Source: Obelidium mucronatum (Eukaryota; Chytridiomycota; Chytridiomycetes; Chytridiales; Chytriomycetaceae). Taken from it: a stretch of 64,000 nucleotides of DNA. Within the stretch, counting starts at the first letter, position 1, and each line of letters begins with the position of its first letter. A model generated the notes under the pieces. That model did not search any database. It was not told the DNA's origin and saw only the letters and a program-made list of their open reading frames with translations. Positions 57,208 to 64,000 of this stretch are shown here, one piece after another. Both the position numbers and the translations under genes were made by a program. The stretch is taken from the NCBI GenBank assembly GCA_025765595.1, contig JAIVFH010000083.1:62001-126000 (forward strand). The letters are read 5' to 3'.

Positions 57208-59775
57208 TTATTGCAAATAGAAAATCAAGCACGTCGTAGCACAAGAGCTATTTCCAGTCAATCTATCCATCTGTTTCAATATCCCTTGCGAATCAGTTTG
57301 CATTCCTTCGACTCCATTGATCTCCTCATCCACAACATGAACCCCATCTTCAGCACCGCGAGCTGATGTCGATGATTTATGGAAATTCGCAAAATCTTCA
57401 AGCAGTTCTGCCATTTCGCTAAACGTGATGCTATCGTCCGTGTGTTGGCGGATGAATCGGGAATTCCTCTCCCCAATGTCGCTCGATGTTGTTGTTCCTG
57501 ATACAAGACATCCCACAACTGCACAAATGATAACGCTTGCAGTTTTTGGAATGCCGGCCTAATAAAGAGAAAGGTAACGTATTATGAATGGAGACTTAAG
57601 GTAACACCACAAACTCAACTAATTCTTTTTTAACAGCCACTTTAAATAATTTCAAGATTTCTGAAAACAAGTTGCACTTAAGCGATGCTTTGTTGCATGA
57701 GCATGCCTTGGGCCGAAAACATGGACATTCGACATTTATCACTGTACCATACAACTTTTTCAATAACTTTGCTCAAAGAGAGACTTCGTTATAGTTACCT
57801 ATACTAATAAGGCTCTCCTTTAATCCGTCACTATTCCTGGAAAGATTCGCTGCGAGAGCCAAGGCTGAGAGCAATATAGCGGTGTATCCGTTCCTAACAT
57901 GGTCGATTGGAGCCCCTTCTTTAAGTTGAGGTGACTGAGAGTCTTCAAGCCTTTGCAGATATCTCCAACACAGCAAAATCACTTGTAGCAGCAAGTGAGA
58001 ACCTCCACATTCATCCAACAACGCACAAAGATGCATATCCTCTGCTGAAGCATCAATCAAGAACTGAAGCACAAGGAAAACAAGATCAAAAGCTGGTTTC
58101 AAAAGATATGAGATATAGCGGAGCATGATTATCAAACGAAATTCTCGCCTGAAGAAACCGAGTCAACAACGCCTTGCAAGGACACTTTTTGAAAATCGCG
58201 AAACCAGCATGAAAGCGCGTCCAATACAGAGCCCCAAACACTGCTTCTATGCCTTGTAGACAAAGAGATACTTGATTCTCCTACAAAGAGGCGTCGCAAT
58301 AATTTGAAATACGCAGTAGTCTGGCGACGCGCGAGAGGCAGCGATATAGCGCTGGTACCACAATTCATGCCCCCAGTTCCTCCCCCGCCTCCTTTTGTTT
58401 TCTCTTCAGCTGCGAGAGCGACGCATTTTGGGGTTGGACAGGATCGAGCACAAGTGGCTTCAAAGTTTTGAAGAATCAAACCAACAATGTCCGCATCCGT
58501 TAATAGATTTTGAAGACTTGGAGTAGCCACAGATGAAGAAATCCCAATAAATATTTCTAAGCATAGTATTCCGATGCACGTGTTGGATACTTGGTGTGGG
58601 AGAAGCAGATTTGAAGATTCAATCAGCCTTTTGAAATCCAAAACAAAGTTCCTTTCGTATTTGCTTCGTGGTAGTGTGGCTAGGACATCGGGTTTCAGCT
58701 TGTAATTCTTGATAATGAAGGGAAGGAGCTTTTCGTGTTCCACTAAAATATCAATATTTCGTCGATCTTGGCACATGATGAAAATAATAAATATGGATAT
58801 GGATGTTATGATCTGAATAGCAGCAGGAAAATTTGATTTTTAAGTTTAAATAACAGGCCCCTGTTACAAAGACTTAACCTGATCAGAATCATCCAAAAAT
58901 TCACAGAATTCAATCAAAACATTGTGTGCTCGAGCCTTCAATAAAAACTGAGGATTCAAAGACTTGGATGCAAGTTCGAGATAGCTTGAACGACGCATCC
59001 CAATCGGGTTATGCGGACCAAGACCGGATGTGATGTACTCAATCTCATCAGTGAATCGAGTTGCTTTGCCGGATTCTTTCAACTCATGAACCCCCCGCAG
59101 CTCCTTCTTTTTCTATTTTATTTTGGAAGAGTTATTAACCACAAGACATACTCCCGCGCCGTTTGAGATTTAACATACCTCCTCATCATCATCGCTGGTA
59201 TCAAGCCCTTCATCAATCGGGCTGCCGCTATCGTCAGCGACAGTGTTCCCACCACCAGTCCGTCTTCCTGAACGATCCGGCACCGAATCATCAGCATCAG
59301 AAGCAGCTTGCAAGAAACTACGTGATTTAGCATAGGTAAGAGCAACTGCAGCATTTGTTTTTGAGGTTGTTGCAGAATGCGGAGTGGATTTACTCAAGTG
59401 CGAGGGAGAAACCAACGTAGAGCGATCGGAAGATAGATGGGATGAAGAAGAACTTGTTTGAAACGCGACAGAAGATGTGAAGGAAGCGGATGTAAAATTG
59501 TTGCTTGGTGGAATCAAGGGGGGTTTCCCTTCATCAGCAATGACGCTTTCCGCCCTTTTCGACCTTTTCTTTACAGGCCGTAACAAGTCAAGTTCTTCTT
59601 GTTTTTGTTTGAATGGAATCGGTTCGTTGGTTTCTTTCTGGCTATTCGCTGAAGACGTTGACGATGGTCCTTGCGATACTTTCATTCTGTTTATTCGGCG
59701 TAGCTTACTTGGTGATGACTGTCTCGAATGCGGCGCAGAGATTAACTCCGGCTGTTCAATGGACGTGTGAAGCAC
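57208..59775 (-). CDS. WAPL-family cohesin release factor
   Basis: The N-terminal exon is Ser-rich with basic clusters (SKLRRINRMKVSQ, RPVKKRSKRAE). The diagnostic WAPL part follows: RGVHELKESGKATRFTDEIE, YITSGLGPHNPIGMRRSSYL, ELASKSLNPQFLLKARAHNV. Later exons are helical repeats (ERNFVLDFKRLIESSNLLLP, LLQVILLCWRYLQRLE, GYTAILLSALALAANLSRNS) and end MAELLEDFANFHKSSTS. Frames are mostly continuous; one break near 57480. The start is not resolved because the first visible exon opens with GTG at 59775 and no in-frame ATG precedes it. Function: removes cohesin from chromatin. Confidence 0.75.
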
Positions 59776-60140
59776 GGCAGTCGCTGTGTGAAAGGACTTA
59801 AGTTTGCTTCACTTGTACTATGACATTCTCAACTGTCTGCCGCCTGTAGTGGATCCGCATTGCCGCTTGCGCTCTGCTCTCCTTTGTCTTCAATTGCTGT
59901 TGTTGAAAAGAGACTAACGACGAAAGTGTCAAGCGAGACTCTTCAAACAGCAGCACTTTACCGCTTTGCTTCGGGCGACTGCTCGATGCGGCTTGCCGCA
60001 ACCACAGAACGCGCTGCTGTTCCGTCGCTGTGTTTCTTTTTGTACGTGACGAGAATCCTCCGCTGCGGCTGCTGCATCGAATTGTTTTTTTGTTTTTGTT
60101 TTTTTGTTTTTGAATTCTGGCTGTTGAGTTGAGTGAAGCA
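59776..60140. promoter_or_regulatory. bidirectional intergenic region between WAPL and the U-box gene
   Basis: About 365 bp shared by two divergent genes. It includes a T-rich run (TTTTTTTGTTTTTGTTTT near 60090). No gene is visible. It probably holds both promoters and perhaps the missing WAPL start. Confidence 0.35.
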
Positions 60141-62350
60141 ATGTTGAGTTCCGACTCTGACGGCAGCGAGGACGATGAAATCGAGTACGGCGCCGCCTGC
60201 AACGATGCGTACTCGCTGTACCAGCGCCAGCTGCGGCTTGCCGTTGCGAATGCGCCGCTGTTTGAAGCGGAAGAAGCCGAAGGAAAAGCTGAGGAGACAG
60301 AGACTGACTCGGACGGGTCAGACTCCGATGCAAACAGTCTCAGTCCGCACTTTCGCTGTCCGATTTCAATGCGGTCGATGAAGGACCCCGTCGTCGCGGC
60401 CGATGGCGTCTCGTATGAACACGAAAGAATCAAAGAATGGCTGGCAATGTCCAGAAAGAGTCCAACAACAAACCTGGTCCTCAAATCATCTCTCTTGACT
60501 CCGAATATAAACCTGCGCAATGTGATGCAACACGTCAAAGCAAGGAGAAATCTGGACCGGAAAAGAAAGCTGGAATCATTGAACAACAACGACAAGGGAC
60601 ATACCATTGATAAAGACAATGAACTGAAAAGCGAGAATGGGATTTTTGTGTATCGCGTTCTTGTTGATTCTGTCGAATTGAGACTCGCTCCTACCATGGA
60701 TTTTGGCTTGATTGCCCCAAACGAATCGCCATTGAAGAAGAACCAAATTGTTTGTGCGGATTTGAGAGTTTCTCTTTCTCGAGGAATTGTTTTTGTTCGA
60801 TTGGAACATACACATTGCTGGATTTTTGAAATGAGTCCTGATGGACAACGAGTTTTGGAAGACGTTGATTTAGTACATCCAATAACTCCTTGGATATTTC
60901 GCAATGAATCTAGTCGTGCGATTAAATTACGAAAATGGCCAGACTATCGGAAAGACTGTATCTTGTCTCCTGCACTGCCTGTTATAGAGGGTGAGTCTTA
61001 CACCACCAAGATTCTATACCGAAGAGCCAATTTTTTCAACTCTATCGCCGTAGGCGGTCTTAATCTTTCTTGATATCTCCCAAATAACAAGTCAAAAACA
61101 CCTCCAAGGTCGCTTCATTAAGACTCATGTCATGGTCAAAGGAGAATATGGAGACATGTTTTTGCGCTGTCACAATCGACAAGACAAGTGGCTGGCTGTT
61201 TGCTTCCCGCAAAGGAAAACGTGTACTGCGACACTATTGAAGAAAAATGCCCCACCGTTCCGGAACACGCCGGAACTTTTATCGAAGTGTTCATCACATC
61301 AACTACAACTTCTTCTGCGGAATCAGAAAACGCTAGCTCTACTTACTGGATTCTTCGCCACTATCACCACACATACAGCGAATATCGAATTCAGACAAGA
61401 CCAAGGACATCTCCTTTCTTCAATTCCAAACAATATCCGAGCGTCAAGTCTACGCAAGCGATTGAGCAAGTTCACCAGGCATGGCTTAATTTTGAACAAG
61501 ATATGTGTTGCATCAGACGGCGCCTGGTGTGCCATCGCTGGAGCCGGGTCTCCTGGAATTCCCAATCACGCCTGGTGTGGGGGGAACTTGGAACCAGAGA
61601 TAATATCCTTGATTCAAAACAAGCCAATCTCGATTGTCTGTTTTTCCAAACGAAAAGGAGATTTCGCAGGTGTTAGCCGCCCATACGTGATTATTCATAC
61701 GGATGGGACTGTCCATGCAAATTCCATTCGGCCAAGTCTTATGAGTGCATTGTCTGCAAATGCAACAGCAGTTGTGAAACTATGTTTGGTTGAAAATGGA
61801 GAGTATTTTGTGTCGTTTGGGGATAAGTGGGCATGGGAATTTAATGATTGGGAGTTGTGTCGAACGTTGGAGAAAGCATCTTTGGAAGGGACGTTGATTT
61901 CAGGTGAAACAGGCAATGCAAATTATCTTATGTCGAAGTTAATTTCAACTCTTCAATAATCGATTCTCGCACGTACAGTATCTGTCTCGCCGCAACCAAA
62001 CTCTGGAGTTTGGATTGTAATCTGTCGAGATGGATTCATTGCGTCTGACGGTGTTGACTCTCAGCTGACGCAGTATCTGACTGAGTTTTACAGCCAGTTT
62101 TCTGCATATCGAAATGAGAGAATTCAGTTTGTCGATGGCTTCAATGAGTGTTGTAATAGTGGGGAACAAACTGTCCAGACAAACGAATAATAATATGCTC
62201 TGTGATGATAATCGTGATATGTACACCATAAGACCGTATTACGCTCTTCATCCAACTACATATTTAATTTTGAGGTTGGGGAATAAAGAATCTGACCGCC
62301 CATACATCTTCTCACACAATGGACCAGTGTTATACACTCCAAGACCCTGA
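60141..62350 (+). CDS. U-box protein (putative E3 ubiquitin ligase)
   Basis: The N-terminus is acidic (MLSSDSDGSEDDEIEYGAAC). A U-box follows at residues about 70-130: HFRCPISMRSMKDPVVAADG, VSYEHERIKEWL, NLVLKSSLLTPNINLRNVM. The rest is unrecognised, with possible repeats of a beta-rich unit (FVYRVLVDSVELRL, VMVKGEYGDMFLRCHNRQDK). Introns: one begins GTAGGCGG at 61049 inside a GC hairpin and ends near 61081; another runs from GTGAAACAGG (61902) to ACAG (61976) and removes an apparent in-frame TAA. After CVDGFNE-like text a surplus A near 62180 is needed to reach the likely C-terminus YALHPTTYLILRLGNKESDR, ending at 62350. Otherwise the protein stops at 62190. Confidence 0.65.
61046..61057. 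repeat. GC hairpin at a splice donor
   Basis: CGCC-GTA-GGCG palindrome whose loop is the GTAG of the probable intron donor of the U-box gene. Confidence 0.5.
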
Positions 62351-62770
62351 TAATCAATTATTATTAATTTGCAAGCCTGTTAGCTGAAAGTTGCATCAAC
62401 TTCCTCCAACCATCCCGCTTTTGGCTCGTCTAACTTTTGTTTGACTATTGGATTCCAGTTTTCATTGGAAGCCAACCAAACTGCAGGTAAAATCTGTCGC
62501 TTTACTGCGGGAAATAACAGATGGAGTCATGCCTATTGACAGATCAAAAGTATGTTCTTTATTGTTCATGTCACTTGTTTTGGTCTAGTACAGTTGTGTT
62601 TCATCATTTGTTACTAAGAGGGGAGGAAGAAAAAAAGTGGCAGCTCGATCCTTGGACCAAGCCACCAGAGCCAACAACCCATATGAGAAAAGTCAAGAGT
62701 GGGCCTAACATATAATAGTACCACAACCCTATAAGTTCGCCATTTGATTAACGATTCACTCTGTTCTTTT
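62351..62770. other. intergenic region with a partial extra copy of the promoter module
   Basis: From 62560 to 62760 the sequence resembles 62900-63110 (shared blocks CATGTCACTTG, TTTCATCATTTGTT, GGCAGCTCGATCC, CCACCAGAGCCAACAACCCA), giving a tandem, more diverged half-module. No gene is seen. Confidence 0.65.
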
Positions 62771-63300
62771 CTACACATATGTTCAGCAGCCTGTCGTCAT
62801 CAGCCATCAGTATAAACCGAGGGCCGAAGCTTTGTATTTTGTGATTCTAATAATATATTTATTGTTTGTATATTCTTAGCTAAAAAGGAATTCGCACTAT
62901 TTAACCGATCATGTCACTTGAATTGATTCAGTTCGTTTCATCATTTGTTTCCAAGAGAGAGAGGGAAAGAGAGAAAGAAAAAAAGGAGGCAGCTCGATCC
63001 ATATTGGACCAAGCCACCAGAGCCAACAACCCATATTAGAAATGAATCAAGAGGGGCCTAATAATTTTAGAACCTTTCAACCCTATAGGTTTGCCATTTG
63101 AATAGCGATTACACTCTTCTTTCCTGCTCTTCCACTGGCCAGAATCGCTCGCGTTTTATACAAATTTCTTTGTTTTGATGGTGAAAATTTGCACAAGTGA
63201 AAAAATTGTGGAATTTTTTTGCCTCACGTTCTGATTGGTCGAGGAAGAAGTGAAAATTTTCAGTCTCTTCACTTAATTTTTTCACTGAAAATTTGCAGTC
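62770..63300 (+). repeat. second copy of the ankyrin-gene promoter module
   Basis: Inverted counterpart of 28660-29290. It has the same relation to its ankyrin gene, directly upstream on the coding strand. It retains one CCAAT unit (near 63230) rather than two. Confidence 0.85.
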
Positions 63301-63380
63301 GCGTTTTCTTTATTTCTTAGTGGACTTTATTCCACAACAAAAAATTAGTAGCAACAACCATGAATTTTTACCGCCCCTTT

Positions 63381-64000
63381 ATGCACAGATTTACTATCTA
63401 TGCTCTACCGCTGGAGATTATTCAATGATTGTTTGCTGGGTACCTATCAACCCATTGGCACATCCATGCTTTTTAGTCCTGTATTCTGCCATATCCATCT
63501 TAGATTCCAGCAGCATTTGTCGTCGCAAATAGATTTGTGGGACTATTTGGAATATCAAAACATCAAAACAAATGCATGGAGGTGCCTTCCGTTCAATTAT
63601 CAAGTTGTGATATACCGCCACATTCTCTCCACAGATTTGCCAGTCCAAGATAGAGAAGTCTTTGGATTGGAGGATCAGTATTGTCCTTACCGCTGGTGTT
63701 TGCCATCACTAAAGTCAAGCCAAGTGATGGAAGCAGTATTAAAATCTCCAGGGTTCGATGTAGCTTGCCAAGGAAATCGGGCGATCCGGTGGGCTGCAAG
63801 AACCAACAACTGCAGAATTGTACAACTATTGCTGAAGGACGCAAGAGTAGATCCTACCGATCATGAAAACTATGCTATCCGAAGTGCGTCATTCTTTGGA
63901 AGAGTAAGAGTGGTCAATTTGCTTTTAGATGACTCGCGAGTCGATCCATCTGTTGAAAACAACGTCTGTATTCGAGAGGCCGCTGCAAATGGACACATCA
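63381..64000 (+). CDS. F-box-like ankyrin-repeat gene, partial at window end
   Basis: Third member of the family. The start MHRFTIYALPLEIIQ parallels MQRCNIYSLPLEIIQ of the intact gene. The literal frame then hits TGA (63426-63428). Two single-base losses between 63420 and 63530 are needed to pass through IVCWVPINPLA to DLWDYLEYQNIKTNAWRCLP. From there the frame is open to the window end through FNYQVVIYRHILSTDLPVQD and ankyrin repeats LLKDARVDPTDHENYAIRSA and LLLDDSRVDPSVENN. The breaks suggest a pseudogene or local error. The gene continues beyond 64000. Confidence 0.65.

Noticed and set aside
59798..60904. 368-codon frame on the minus strand opposite the U-box gene
   Set aside because: It overlaps a gene with clear U-box motifs on the other strand. 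It is Ser-rich without motifs and crosses the intergenic region, so it looks like a shadow frame.
61957..61959. In-frame TAA in the U-box gene as a readthrough or reassigned stop
   Set aside because: An ordinary intron from 61902 (GTGAAA) to 61976 (ACAG) removes it in frame, so no recoding is needed.

Overview
This window is nuclear DNA from a eukaryote with short introns (about 30-170 nt), most likely a zoosporic (chytrid-type) fungus. The main support is a flagellar central-pair gene (SPAG6/PF16) alongside fungal-type genes: a Pkc1-like kinase fragment, aspartokinase, a BIM1/X325-like copper protein, a DLT1-like membrane protein, MIC19 and a Ptc7-like phosphatase. No lineage-specific marker allows a genus call.

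Layout. 0-9 kb: a degenerate hairpin-rich tandem array in front of the last exons of SPAG6 (+), a DDB1/MMS1/CPSF_A-family gene (+) and an UNC93-like transporter (-). 9-13 kb: a weak transporter-like fragment, a Ptc7-like PP2C phosphatase, a BIM1-like secreted protein and a small membrane protein (all +). 13.4-18.4 kb: three tandem paralogues that join an F-box, a UBP-type zinc finger and a DUSP domain, an architecture I do not recognise. 18.5-29 kb: Cdh1/Fizzy-related (+), a P-loop sulfotransferase (-), two unrecognised genes (+), an unrecognised gene (-) and an intact F-box/ankyrin gene (-). 29.5-43.8 kb: an acidic protein, nitronate monooxygenase and SETD9-like (-), ribosomal protein eL37 (+), a broken ankyrin copy, a BAR protein (+), Costars and TRIP4/ASC-1 (-), aspartokinase (+), DLT1-like (-) and ELOF1 (+).

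43.9-53.0 kb is a single large inverted repeat. Two arms of about 2.35 kb, roughly 98% alike over the stretch compared by eye, each carry the same tRNA-Gly(GCC), tRNA-Ala(AGC) and tRNA-Lys(CTT), a truncated Pkc1-like kinase fragment and a homopolymeric G/C run of 28-31 bases. They flank a 4.45 kb spacer with decayed non-LTR retrotransposon reading frames, including a recognisable RNase H-like domain. 53.1-62.4 kb: beta-carbonic anhydrase, USP14/Ubp6, MIC19 and WAPL (-), then a U-box protein (+). The right end carries a second copy of the ankyrin-gene promoter module and a third ankyrin gene that runs off the window.

Three signals stand out. First, conserved genes, including eL37 and Cdh1, are repeatedly broken by one extra nucleotide, nearly always A or T, while other long genes are intact; this is either insertion-type sequence error or a real +1 phenomenon. 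Second, small perfect GC hairpins (CCGCC-TTC-GGCGG type) are scattered almost only through introns, UTRs and gaps. Third, there are the large tRNA-bearing palindrome and the F-box/ZnF-UBP/DUSP family. Gene ends given below are hand-read models; exon boundaries come from GT/AG sites and reading frame only.
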